Source of the DNA: Pelagibacteraceae bacterium AG-365-D07
GTDB taxonomy: Bacteria > Pseudomonadota > Alphaproteobacteria > Pelagibacterales > Pelagibacteraceae
Reading direction: 5' to 3'
Assembly: GCA_003280005.1 (NCBI GenBank)
Contig: QCGH01000002.1
Span: 31,663 to 95,662, forward strand
DNA: 64,000 nt
Shown: piece after piece, positions 1 to 8,333 of the stretch
Layout: every line of letters starts with the position of its first letter
Numbering within the stretch: the first letter of the stretch is position 1
Made by a program: the position numbers and the translations under genes
The notes under the pieces: model-generated
What the model saw: the letters and a program-made list of their open reading frames with translations, nothing else
Told to the model about the DNA's origin: nothing
Databases searched by the model: none

Positions 1-47
1 GATTTGCCGCCTGCTAAAATAACACCTAAAATATTGTGCTCTTTCAT
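1..47 (-). CDS. mobA: Molybdenum cofactor guanylyltransferase MobA, N-terminal fragment cut by window edge
   Basis: Only the first 15 codons are inside the window. They read MKEHNILGVILAGGK and the next partial codon fits S. The VILAGGKS stretch is the nucleotide-binding loop that opens MobA-type nucleotidyltransferases. MobA attaches GMP to molybdopterin to build the bis-MGD cofactor. The gene is divergent from a formate dehydrogenase operon whose alpha subunit needs this cofactor, which supports the call. Other nucleotidyltransferases share the loop, so the identity rests partly on context. The 45-nt divergent gap is purely A+T-rich and shows no clear operator. Confidence 0.72.
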   Translation of the reverse strand, partial: MKEHNILGVILAGGK

Positions 48-92
48 TAAAAGAAATATAAATCAAATAATTTTTTAATTAAAGTTTTATAA

Positions 93-491
93 ATGGATCT
101 TGAAATTTTACAAATAGCAGCAGATACAAAAAACAATAAAGATATTAAAAATTTTACGCATAAATCAAAATATAAAAGTAAAATGTGTGGTGATGAAATT
201 GAAATAAGCCTAATAGTTAAAGATCAAAAAATCTTAGACATGGGTTATCAATGTAAATCTTGTATTTACTGCCAAGCGTCTGCTAGTTTATTATCTAAAT
301 TATCAAAAAATAAATCTTTGATTAAAGTTAATGAACTAATAGAATTTGTAAACATTTTTTTTAAAAACACTAATTTAAAATTTGATAAAGAATGGAAACT
401 TTTTGAAAAACTTTTTGATAAGAAAAATATTTCAAGAAAAGAATGTATTCTATTACCTTTTAAAACTGTTACAAAAGCTTTAAAATTATAA
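93..491 (+). CDS. IscU/NifU-like iron-sulfur cluster scaffold protein
   Basis: This 132-residue protein matches the IscU/SufU/NifU-N scaffold pattern. C32 lies in CGDEIEISL, C57 lies before the QASAS stretch (61-65), and C118 lies in RKECILL. These correspond to the three cluster-ligating cysteines of IscU. C54 and C60 are additional. Family members assemble Fe-S clusters and pass them to apo-proteins. It is the first gene of a tight plus-strand run leading to the Fe-S-rich formate dehydrogenase subunits, so a role in maturing that enzyme is a reasonable inference. It is not the general isc or suf operon, since no cysteine desulfurase or other suf gene is nearby. Confidence 0.75.
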   Translation: MDLEILQIAADTKNNKDIKNFTHKSKYKSKMCGDEIEISLIVKDQKILDMGYQCKSCIYCQASASLLSKLSKNKSLIKVNELIEFVNIFFKNTNLKFDKEWKLFEKLFDKKNISRKECILLPFKTVTKALKL

Positions 492-492
492 A

Positions 493-957
493 ATGGAAAA
501 AGATCATTTATTGAAATCAATTTTGGCTGGCCTTTTCTCGACTATTACTATTGGTGCTTTAACATATCTTACTTACAAAACACCATTTGGCTTATTTTTA
601 ATTGCATCATTTGGATCATCTATGGTTTTATTATATGGATATCCAGAAAGTCCATTTGCTCAACCTAAAAATATTTTCTTTGGACATTTTTTAACTGCCT
701 TTATAGGTATAATAGTTTTAAAATTTATTCCTCTTCCTATATTTATTACAATTCCATTAGCTACAGGATTAGGAGTTTGTTTTATGATTTTATTAAATGT
801 AACTCACCCACCTGCAGGTGGAAATCCAATTATTGTTATTATTGGCAGTGTATCATTTGAATATTTAATTAGTCCAATAATACTTGGTTCAATTATTGTT
901 TTAGTATTTGGTGTAGTATTAAATAGATTTGTATTAAAAAAAAAATACCCTAAATAA
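493..957 (+). CDS. HPP-family integral membrane protein
   Basis: This 154-residue membrane protein has about four hydrophobic segments (roughly 8-27, 33-48, 62-100 and 113-147). It carries the family signature THPPAGGNP at 104-112 and the upstream stretch PESPFAQPKN at 51-60. Plant and cyanobacterial HPP proteins have been reported to move nitrite; most bacterial members are uncharacterised. The gene starts 1 nt after the IscU-like gene and ends 1 nt before fdhD, so it is almost certainly co-transcribed with the formate dehydrogenase genes. Passage of formate, a small monovalent anion like nitrite, is an attractive but untested role. Confidence 0.8.
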   Translation: MEKDHLLKSILAGLFSTITIGALTYLTYKTPFGLFLIASFGSSMVLLYGYPESPFAQPKNIFFGHFLTAFIGIIVLKFIPLPIFITIPLATGLGVCFMILLNVTHPPAGGNPIIVIIGSVSFEYLISPIILGSIIVLVFGVVLNRFVLKKKYPK

Positions 958-958
958 A

Positions 959-1801
959 ATGGATATTAAATATAACGTCTCAAAATTGAAAAATTCAAAA
1001 TTAGAAGAAATAAAGGATTCTGTTTCTGTTGAAGAGCCTTTAGAGATGCGTCTTAAATATAAAAAAAATAATAAATGGGAAGTAGAAAATATTTCAATTA
1101 CAATGAGGACGCCTGGTAATGATGAAGATTTAATTAAAGGTTTTTTATTTAATGAGCGAATAATTAAAAATATTAATGATATTGAGTCTATAGAACACAA
1201 AGGGGAAGTTTCTGGTGACTATGATTTGCAAAATGTAATTGAAGCAACAATTGTCAATATAGATAATATAGAAATAGGAAAATTAAAAAGAAATTTTGTG
1301 ACAAACTCTTCATGTGGGGTATGTGGAAAAACTTCACTAGATGCCATTCAGATAATTAAAGAAAATAAACTAGATTTAACATTCCCCCTAATTAATGAAA
1401 AAATTATATTACAGTCGCCTAAATTATTGATGAATAAACAATCCGAATTTTCAAAAACAGGAGGCATACATGCTAGTGCCTTAATTGATGTGAAAGGAAA
1501 TGTCATTGCAATCAAGGAGGATGTTGGTCGACACAACGCATTGGATAAGCTTATTGGTCATTCGATTTCTAAAAAAATACTTAATCCAGAAAAACAATTC
1601 ATTGCTTGCTCTGGAAGGTTGAATTTTGAATTAGTTCAGAAAGGTTTAATGGGCAATATTGGGGTTATGGCTGGTGTGGGTGCGCCCACGAGTCTCGCCA
1701 TTGATCTTGCTAAACGTTTTGACATGACTCTATTAGGTTTTGTAAAAGAGAGTAGCTTTAATATTTATAGTAATAAGAAAAGAATTATATTAAGTAGCTA
1801 A
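959..1801 (+). CDS. fdhD: Formate dehydrogenase accessory sulfurtransferase FdhD
   Basis: This 280-residue protein matches FdhD over its length. FdhD takes sulfur from a cysteine desulfurase and passes it to the bis-MGD cofactor of formate dehydrogenase, which is essential for activity. The sulfur-carrying pair is C119 and C122 in SSCGVCGK. The later GGIHASAL and EDVGRHNALDK stretches are also typical of the family. It sits 1 nt after the HPP gene and 8 nt before the beta subunit gene, in the expected operon. No break or missing key residue is seen. Confidence 0.95.
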   Translation: MDIKYNVSKLKNSKLEEIKDSVSVEEPLEMRLKYKKNNKWEVENISITMRTPGNDEDLIKGFLFNERIIKNINDIESIEHKGEVSGDYDLQNVIEATIVNIDNIEIGKLKRNFVTNSSCGVCGKTSLDAIQIIKENKLDLTFPLINEKIILQSPKLLMNKQSEFSKTGGIHASALIDVKGNVIAIKEDVGRHNALDKLIGHSISKKILNPEKQFIACSGRLNFELVQKGLMGNIGVMAGVGAPTSLAIDLAKRFDMTLLGFVKESSFNIYSNKKRIILSS

Positions 1802-1809
1802 ATTAAAAT

Positions 1810-3468
1810 ATGTCAAAAAATATAAGCAATCTATCTGGGAGAATTGGTCTAAAGAATAACCTTTTCCAAAAAATATCTGAAAGATCACTTAAATCGAAAA
1901 ATGACAGTGGTATGAAGGAAATTGCTAATGAATATAAAATGGGCGTTTCCACAATACACGGGGCTGAAAGTTTTTATGAATTTTTAAGACCATCTCATAG
2001 GGAAAAAAAAGCATTTGTTTGTAATGGTAGTGCATGTATGTGTGCTGGCACACAAGAAACTTTAAAGGAAAAATTACAAGAAAAACTTGGTGAAGACAAA
2101 GTAGGAGAGATGTTTTGCTTAGGTCATTGTTATGAAAATCATGCATTTCATTATGATGGGGAGAATTATGCCGGAAACGATATTAATCAAATAGATAAAA
2201 TTATTAGTGGAAAAAATATAAAACAAGAAAAATATTTTTCTAAGAGTTTTGCAACAACAAGTTTTCTGATGGATGATAAATTATCAAATCTTGATCAATT
2301 TAAAGATAGTTTAAATAAATTCATCAAAACTGATAAAAATGAAATTGTAAGTTCGCTATTATCATCAAATTTAACTGGAAGAGGTGGTGCTGGATTTCCA
2401 ACTGGAATGAAATGGGATTTCTGTAGCAAAGCAAAGTCTGAAAAAAAATATGTAGTGTGTAATGCAGATGAAGGTGACTCTGGTGCCTTTTCCGACAGAT
2501 ATTTATTAGAAGATCAACCTTTAAAAGTTTTATTTGGGATGATTATCTGTGGTTATGTAATTGGAAGTGATGAGGGAGTACTTTACATCAGAGGCGAATA
2601 TCCAAAATCAATTGAAGCAATTAATGGAAGTATTAATGCATTAAAACAAGCAGGATTATTAGGTGATAAAATTTTAGGCACTAATTTTTCTTTTGATTTA
2701 AATATATGTATAGGCCAGGGAGCTTATATATGTGGTGAAGAGACTGCATTAATAGCTTCAATAGAAGGAAGAAGAGCTGAAGTAGATGTTAGACCACCTT
2801 TTCCTGTAACAGAAGGGTTATATAAAAAACCAACAGTAGTAAATAATGTAGAAACTTTAGCGGCAGCTACTGGAATATTATTAAATGGTGCTGAAAAATT
2901 TTCATCAATAGGAAATAAAAAATCTGCAGGAACTAAACTTGTATGTCTAGATAGTTTTTTTAATAAACCAGGCGTATATGAAATAGATATGGGAACTCCA
3001 ATGAAAAAAATATTTGAAGAATTTGGTGGAGGATTAAAAGAAGAAGTAAAAGCATTTCAAATTGGTGGACCTTTAGGAGGAGTTGTTCCAGTAAAAGAAA
3101 TTGAAAAATTAAATTTAGATTTTCAAGAATTTACAGCTGCAGGCTTTATGTTAGGACATGCTAGTGTTGTTAGTATACCGAAAAATTTTAGCATGGCTGA
3201 ATATATTCACCATTTATTTGAATTTTCAGCCGAAGAATCATGTGGCAAATGTTTTCCAGGTAGACTCGGATCTTATAGAGGAAAGGAAATGTTCGATCAA
3301 TTGAAAAAAGGAACATCAAAAATTCCATTAAAATTACTAAATGAACTGTTAATCACTATGAAAAAAGGTTGTTTATGTGCACTTTGTGGAGCTATACCAA
3401 CACCTATAATGAACATCTTAAAATATTTTGGTGATGAAATGAAAAATGATATACTTAAAGACAATTAA
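1810..3468 (+). CDS. fdsB: NAD-dependent formate dehydrogenase beta subunit, fused NuoE-like and NuoF-like domains
   Basis: This subunit passes electrons from formate oxidation to NAD+ through FMN. Residues 1-115 resemble NuoE/FdsG: a helical start ending in GAESFYEFL, then a [2Fe-2S] site at C71, C76, C103 and C107. The NuoF-like part starts near 190 with GRGGAGFPTG (NADH/FMN), NADEGDSGAF and GAYICGEETAL. The [4Fe-4S] N3-type motif is unusual. The normal CxxCxxC appears as C478, C481 and G484, so the third cysteine is missing. The distal C523 is present and is flanked by extra cysteines C521 and C526. Its TAA overlaps the ATG of the alpha subunit by 1 nt. No separate gamma gene is seen. Confidence 0.92.
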   Translation: MSKNISNLSGRIGLKNNLFQKISERSLKSKNDSGMKEIANEYKMGVSTIHGAESFYEFLRPSHREKKAFVCNGSACMCAGTQETLKEKLQEKLGEDKVGEMFCLGHCYENHAFHYDGENYAGNDINQIDKIISGKNIKQEKYFSKSFATTSFLMDDKLSNLDQFKDSLNKFIKTDKNEIVSSLLSSNLTGRGGAGFPTGMKWDFCSKAKSEKKYVVCNADEGDSGAFSDRYLLEDQPLKVLFGMIICGYVIGSDEGVLYIRGEYPKSIEAINGSINALKQAGLLGDKILGTNFSFDLNICIGQGAYICGEETALIASIEGRRAEVDVRPPFPVTEGLYKKPTVVNNVETLAAATGILLNGAEKFSSIGNKKSAGTKLVCLDSFFNKPGVYEIDMGTPMKKIFEEFGGGLKEEVKAFQIGGPLGGVVPVKEIEKLNLDFQEFTAAGFMLGHASVVSIPKNFSMAEYIHHLFEFSAEESCGKCFPGRLGSYRGKEMFDQLKKGTSKIPLKLLNELLITMKKGCLCALCGAIPTPIMNILKYFGDEMKNDILKDN

Positions 3469-6236
3469 TGAGCTCTGAAAAAAGAAAAATTGCATATATA
3501 GATGGAAAACCTTATGAAATAGGTCCAAACCATACTTCTATTTTAAAATTTGTTAAAAGCTACCTTGGGGAAAAAAAAGTACCTACACTATGTGATGATC
3601 CAAATTTAGCACCTTACGGTGCATGTAGAGTTTGTTCGGTAGAGGTTGCTTTAGAAAAAGATGGTCCCACAAAGGTTGTTGCTTCTTGTCATACACCAAT
3701 AGGTGAAAATCAGCATGTGTTTACAAATAATGAAACTTTGGAAGGTTTAAGAAAAAACATTGTAGAACTTGTAATTTCTGACCATCCAATGAATTGTAGC
3801 ACTTGTGAAGTTGATCAAAACTGCGAGTTACAAACTGTAGCAAATGATCTAGGAATTAAAGAACATAGATATAATAACCCAAAACAACACAAAGGAATTC
3901 CAAAAGATACATCTCATGCATACATGAGAATGAATTTAGATAACTGTATAAACTGTGGAAGATGTGTAAGAGCTTGTGATGAAATTCAAGGTTCATTTGT
4001 TTTAACAATGAGTGGAAGAGGATTTGAGTCTAGGATAACCACGGACAACGATATGATGTTTGGAGACTCGTCATGCGTATCTTGCGGAGCATGCGCACAT
4101 ACATGTCCAACAGATGCTATATCTGATGTATTTCAATCAAAATCTGCAAAAGTAGATAAAAAAGTTAGAACAACTTGTTCTTATTGCGGAGTAGGATGTA
4201 ATCTAGAAGCGTCTATTAAAGATGGAAAAGTTGTTGCAATTGATACACCAAAAGAAACAGAAGTTAATGCAGGACATACATGCATTAAGGGTAGATATGC
4301 TTTTGGTTTTTATGACCATCCTGATAGATTAAGAAGTCCACTTATTAAAAGAAGTGGGAAATTTGAAAAAGCTACCTGGGATGAAGCTTACGAGTATATT
4401 AAAAATAAATTAGAAAAAATTAAGAAGGAAAACGGTCCTGATGCAATTGCAGGAATTTCTTCCGCAAGATGTACAAATGAGGAAAATTATGTGTTCCAAA
4501 AAATGATAAGAGCTGTAGTTGGAACAAATAATATAGACTGTTGTGCAAGAATTTGTCACTCTCCAACTGCATGGGGGATGCAGCAAACTTTTGGTACAGG
4601 AGCAGCAACAAATTCTACTGAAGATATTTATCATGCAGATTTATTTATAGTAATTGGTGCAAATCCAACTAATGCTCATCCAGTGACTGGAGCAAAAATT
4701 AAACAACAAGTTATGAAGGGTAAAAAATTGATTGTATTAGACCCAGTAACAACTGAGCTTGCAAAACTTGCTGATTATCATATTAAATTAAAACCTGGTT
4801 CAAATGTAGCTGTGCTTAATATGATGCTATACTTCATAGTAAAAGGAAATTTATTAAATAAAGATTTTGTTGAAAAAAGAACAGAGGGATTCGAAGAATT
4901 TTTAAATCATATAAATAGTTTAGATGTTGATCATTTAGCAAATGTAGCGGGTGTTGAGAAACAATTAGTTAAAGAAGCTGCAATTGCATATGCAACAGCA
5001 AATAATTCAATGGAATTTCATGGACTAGGGGTTACTGAACATGAACAGGGTTCAAAAACAGTAATGCTCATTGCAGACCTTGCTATGATAACAGGAAACA
5101 TCGGTAGAAAAGGTGTAGGTGTTAATCCACTCAGAGGACAAAATAATGTTCAAGGTGCTGCAGACATGGGATGTCAACCGCATCAGGGCGCAGGTTATTT
5201 TCCAGTAGCAGATAAAAAAATTCAAGAATTTTATACAGAAAAATATGGAGTAGTGCATCCAACTAAAGCAGGACTAAAAATTCCTGAAATCTTTGATGCA
5301 GCTATAAATAAGGAGGTTAAAGGGTTATGGATAATTGGTGAAGATATTGTTCAAACTGATCCTAATAGTGCTCATGTTATAAAAGCTATGGAGTCTCTAG
5401 ATTTATTAGTAGTGCAAGAAATTTTTATGAGTGAAACTGCGAAATTAGCTGATGTAGTATTACCAGGGACTACTTTCTTAGAAAAAGATGGAACTTTTAC
5501 TAATACTGAAAGAAGAGTTCAAAGAGTGAATAAAGCAGCAGAGCCTTTGCCAGGAACTAAACCCGACGGAGTTATTGTAACCGACATGATGCAGAAACTA
5601 GGGTATGATCAACCCACATACGACGCAGACCAAGTATTAGCCGAAGTAGCTGATGTTGTTCCATTCTTTAAAGGTATTACTCGAGAAAGACTCGGTAAAT
5701 TAGGTTTACAATGGCCAGTAAAAGAGGACGGAACAGATACAAAAATTTTACATGAAAAAGAATTTAAATTGGGAAAAGGAAGACTAAAATCTTTCAACTG
5801 GCAAGAGTCCACTGAATTAAAAAATAACAAAAAAGAATATCCTTTAATTTTAACTACTAGCAGAGTTTTGCAACATTATAATGCCGCAACAATGACAAGA
5901 AGAACGAAGAATGTTAAAATTGTAGATGAAGATATTTTATTATTACATCCAAATGATGCTAGAAGTAGAGAATTAAATAGTGGGGATATCGCAAGATTGT
6001 ATTCTGGTAGAGGTGAAGTATCACTAAAAGTTGAAGTTACTGATAAAGTAAAAGAGGGAATAGTTTTCACAACTTTCCATTTCCCTGAGCATATGGTTAA
6101 TATGGTTACAGGTGATGGTAAAGATGAAGAAACTAAATGTGCAGAATATAAAGTATCTGCTGTTAATGTTCAAAAAATATCAAATAAATTTAAAACTGAA
6201 ATTACCCCAAAAGAAACTGAAGCTGAAGTAAGATAA
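3468..6236 (+). CDS. fdsA: NAD-dependent formate dehydrogenase alpha (catalytic) subunit
   Basis: This 922-residue molybdopterin oxidoreductase oxidises formate to CO2. The N-terminus carries a NuoG-like chain of clusters: [2Fe-2S] at C42, C53, C56 and C74; a His-ligated [4Fe-4S] at H106, C110, C113 and C119; and two ferredoxin-type sites at C160/163/166/170 and C203/206/209/213. The catalytic domain begins with a [4Fe-4S] site at C237, C240, C244 and C272. The active-site residue in ARICHSPTAWG is C363, so this is a cysteine rather than a selenocysteine enzyme. Cofactor-binding stretches such as LRGQNNVQGAADMG follow. It is a soluble FdsA-type enzyme coupled to the upstream beta subunit. Confidence 0.95.
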   Translation: MSSEKRKIAYIDGKPYEIGPNHTSILKFVKSYLGEKKVPTLCDDPNLAPYGACRVCSVEVALEKDGPTKVVASCHTPIGENQHVFTNNETLEGLRKNIVELVISDHPMNCSTCEVDQNCELQTVANDLGIKEHRYNNPKQHKGIPKDTSHAYMRMNLDNCINCGRCVRACDEIQGSFVLTMSGRGFESRITTDNDMMFGDSSCVSCGACAHTCPTDAISDVFQSKSAKVDKKVRTTCSYCGVGCNLEASIKDGKVVAIDTPKETEVNAGHTCIKGRYAFGFYDHPDRLRSPLIKRSGKFEKATWDEAYEYIKNKLEKIKKENGPDAIAGISSARCTNEENYVFQKMIRAVVGTNNIDCCARICHSPTAWGMQQTFGTGAATNSTEDIYHADLFIVIGANPTNAHPVTGAKIKQQVMKGKKLIVLDPVTTELAKLADYHIKLKPGSNVAVLNMMLYFIVKGNLLNKDFVEKRTEGFEEFLNHINSLDVDHLANVAGVEKQLVKEAAIAYATANNSMEFHGLGVTEHEQGSKTVMLIADLAMITGNIGRKGVGVNPLRGQNNVQGAADMGCQPHQGAGYFPVADKKIQEFYTEKYGVVHPTKAGLKIPEIFDAAINKEVKGLWIIGEDIVQTDPNSAHVIKAMESLDLLVVQEIFMSETAKLADVVLPGTTFLEKDGTFTNTERRVQRVNKAAEPLPGTKPDGVIVTDMMQKLGYDQPTYDADQVLAEVADVVPFFKGITRERLGKLGLQWPVKEDGTDTKILHEKEFKLGKGRLKSFNWQESTELKNNKKEYPLILTTSRVLQHYNAATMTRRTKNVKIVDEDILLLHPNDARSRELNSGDIARLYSGRGEVSLKVEVTDKVKEGIVFTTFHFPEHMVNMVTGDGKDEETKCAEYKVSAVNVQKISNKFKTEITPKETEAEVR

Positions 6237-6246
6237 ATATACCTAA

Positions 6247-6420
6247 ATGGTAGATTTATTAAAAAAATTTTATAAACCTTTTGCAATTACATATATTTTA
6301 TTAAGTATTGCTCTTGGATCTTATCCAATGTTTGATTTTTATACTTTAAAAGGACAGTTAATAATATTTAGTGTTTCTATATTCAACGGAGTTATGGGTA
6401 TATATGTAAAAAAATTATAA
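6247..6420 (+). CDS. Small membrane protein at the end of the formate dehydrogenase operon
   Basis: An open frame of 57 codons runs from ATG at 6247 to TAA at 6418-6420, starting 10 nt after the fdsA stop. The product begins MVDLLKKFYK, has hydrophobic segments at about 13-29 and 38-54, and ends in KKL. Two short membrane spans with positive ends look like a real small membrane protein and not random reading. I do not recognise a family. Tight spacing suggests co-transcription with fdsA, so a role in anchoring or transport is possible but unproven. The last 6 nt overlap the convergent oxidoreductase gene. Confidence 0.6.
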   Translation: MVDLLKKFYKPFAITYILLSIALGSYPMFDFYTLKGQLIIFSVSIFNGVMGIYVKKL

Positions 6421-7518
6421 TACGTATGGTTCGTGTCTAACTTCACTGTTTAAAACTCTCTCAACAGAAAAAGCGCTTATATCTATAGTTTGATAGGAAC
6501 CAGTAGTTATCAACTCCGTTAAAGCTCTCCCTATTCCTGGAGCTTGCATCAATCCTCTGCCCGTAAAGCCTGTGGCCATATAAACATTTTCATATTTAGG
6601 ATGCTTTCCTACAACTGCATTATTATCGAGTTTATTACAATCATAATATCCAGCCCAACCTCCAGTTAATTTCAATTCTTCAAAAGCAGGTATTCTCTTA
6701 GCCAACGCTGGCCAAACAAGATCTTCAAAATCATTCCATGCTGGTTCTAAATCATTTGCATCAAATACAGAAATAGGTGATCCTGCTAAATATTCTTTTC
6801 CTTCAGGCCTCCAATAAACCCCCGTAGTTAAATCTCCAGTTAATGGCATCTCTGGAATATGTTTGGGACACTTTACTCTAAAAACTGTATGTTTTTGAGG
6901 AACTACTGGAATATCGTCTAACAATTCTTTAGTCCAGCAACCAGCTGCTGAAACAATTGTTTTTGCATTAATATCATTTAAACTTTTGACTTCGCCTTTA
7001 ATAAATTCTGCTCCTAATTCAATTGCCTTACTTTTTAAAGCTGCATGAAACATAAATGGGTCAATCCAACCTTCAGTTTTATTGTCAGTAAAAGTTGCGG
7101 TCTCTATTCCGTCAGAATTTACATAAGGAAAATATTTTGAAAGTTCGGTTCCTTTAATATTTTTTGTGCCTGCATTACATGCTTTATGATTCTCTAATGC
7201 TTTATATTGTTCATCAGCATGTTCAGGACCAAACATTAGTAGATATCCATTTGTAACCATACTTGCTGTTGGATTTGGATTTTTTTCTGTTTTTAAAGTC
7301 TCTGAAATATTAAATATGAATTCTTTAGCAAATTTACCTAATAGAATATTTTCTTTTTGAAAGAACTGTCTTCTAAAACCGCCTAAAGACAGTGGAAAAG
7401 AAGCATTTTTATAAGTTGGGTCTCTCTCAATAACTTTTACTTTTCGACCCTCTTTTGAGAGAAAATAAGCGGCAGAAGCACCAATAATACCCCCGCCTAT
7501 AACTACAACATCATTCAT
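6415..7518 (-). CDS. FAD-dependent oxidoreductase of the DAO family (FOXRED1-like)
   Basis: This 367-residue flavoprotein starts MNDVVVIGGGIIGASAAYFL, the FAD-binding Rossmann motif. Near the end, TGFTGRGLMQAPGIGRALTE is the second flavin-contacting stretch of the D-amino acid oxidase family. Relatives oxidise amines or N-methylated amino acids such as sarcosine. The GGFRRQFF and GGWAGYYDC segments resemble the FOXRED1-like branch. The substrate cannot be read from the sequence. The gene is monocistronic, divergent from the SDR gene and tail to tail with the formate dehydrogenase operon. Confidence 0.82.
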   Translation of the reverse strand: MNDVVVIGGGIIGASAAYFLSKEGRKVKVIERDPTYKNASFPLSLGGFRRQFFQKENILLGKFAKEFIFNISETLKTEKNPNPTASMVTNGYLLMFGPEHADEQYKALENHKACNAGTKNIKGTELSKYFPYVNSDGIETATFTDNKTEGWIDPFMFHAALKSKAIELGAEFIKGEVKSLNDINAKTIVSAAGCWTKELLDDIPVVPQKHTVFRVKCPKHIPEMPLTGDLTTGVYWRPEGKEYLAGSPISVFDANDLEPAWNDFEDLVWPALAKRIPAFEELKLTGGWAGYYDCNKLDNNAVVGKHPKYENVYMATGFTGRGLMQAPGIGRALTELITTGSYQTIDISAFSVERVLNSEVRHEPYVL

Positions 7519-7571
7519 ATGAATAAATTACTAGCATAAATTAAATTAATAATTAAATACAATATTAATTT

Positions 7572-8333
7572 ATGAATAAAAAAGTAGTGTGGATAACTGG
7601 CGCAAGTAGCGGTATTGGCAAATCATTAGCCTTAAAATTTGCCAAAGAGGGTTGGAATGTCGCAATCTCAGCTAGAAGAGAAAATTTATTGAATGAGATT
7701 TCCGAATCTAATGAAAATATAAAATCTTTTCCACTAGATGTTACTGATAAAGCGAAGTGTATAGAAGTATTTAACAGAATAAAGGAACATTTTGGAAATA
7801 TAGATATTTGTTTTTTTTCAACAGGAACTTGGAGTCCAAAAGAAGAAAAAGATATAGATGTTGAACAAATAGAGAATGTTTTTAAAGTAAATTTTTTCGG
7901 TACTTTGTATTGCATTAAAGCTGTTGAAGAATATTTTAAAAATAAAAAAGCTGGAATTATAACTATAGTATCATCTATTGCTGGCTATAGAGGTCTACCA
8001 AATACAACAGGATATGGACCATCAAAATCTGCACTAATTAGCTTAGCAGAAAGTTTATATTTTGATTTTGAAAAACATAATGTAAGAGTATGTTTAGTTT
8101 CACCTGGTTTTATAAAAACACCAATGACAGATAAAAATGATTTTAAAATGCCATTTTTGAAAACTCCGGAATTTGCAGCAGATAAAATATTTGAAGGATT
8201 AGTTAAAAAAAATAATTTTGAAATACATTTCCCTAAAGAACTAACTTTAACTCTTAAGTTTTTTAAATTGTTGCCAAGTAAATTATATTTTAATCTAGTA
8301 AAAAAAGGGACAAAGTTTCAAAAAAAGGATTAA
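7572..8333 (+). CDS. Short-chain dehydrogenase/reductase (SDR)
   Basis: This 253-residue protein is a classical SDR. TGASSGIG at 9-16 binds the dinucleotide, S134/S135 lie in the catalytic serine region, and Y148 with K152 form the YxxxK motif. ARR at 34-36 after the second strand favours NADP(H). The substrate is unknown. The gene is convergent with the DUF3833 gene, sharing the 4 nt TTAA as two opposite stop codons. SDR genes often accompany CFA-synthase-like/DUF1365/DUF3833 clusters, so a role in lipid modification is plausible. Confidence 0.88.
   Translation: MNKKVVWITGASSGIGKSLALKFAKEGWNVAISARRENLLNEISESNENIKSFPLDVTDKAKCIEVFNRIKEHFGNIDICFFSTGTWSPKEEKDIDVEQIENVFKVNFFGTLYCIKAVEEYFKNKKAGIITIVSSIAGYRGLPNTTGYGPSKSALISLAESLYFDFEKHNVRVCLVSPGFIKTPMTDKNDFKMPFLKTPEFAADKIFEGLVKKNNFEIHFPKELTLTLKFFKLLPSKLYFNLVKKGTKFQKKD

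Noticed and set aside
7588..7596. Perfect DnaA box TGTGGATAA
   Set aside because: It lies within the conserved N-terminal coding region of the SDR gene and is explained by codons. A similar one at 53860-53868 lies in fumC.
7565..7915. Open frame of about 116 codons on the minus strand opposite the SDR gene
   Set aside because: It covers the conserved SDR cofactor region in antisense and shows no protein-like features.
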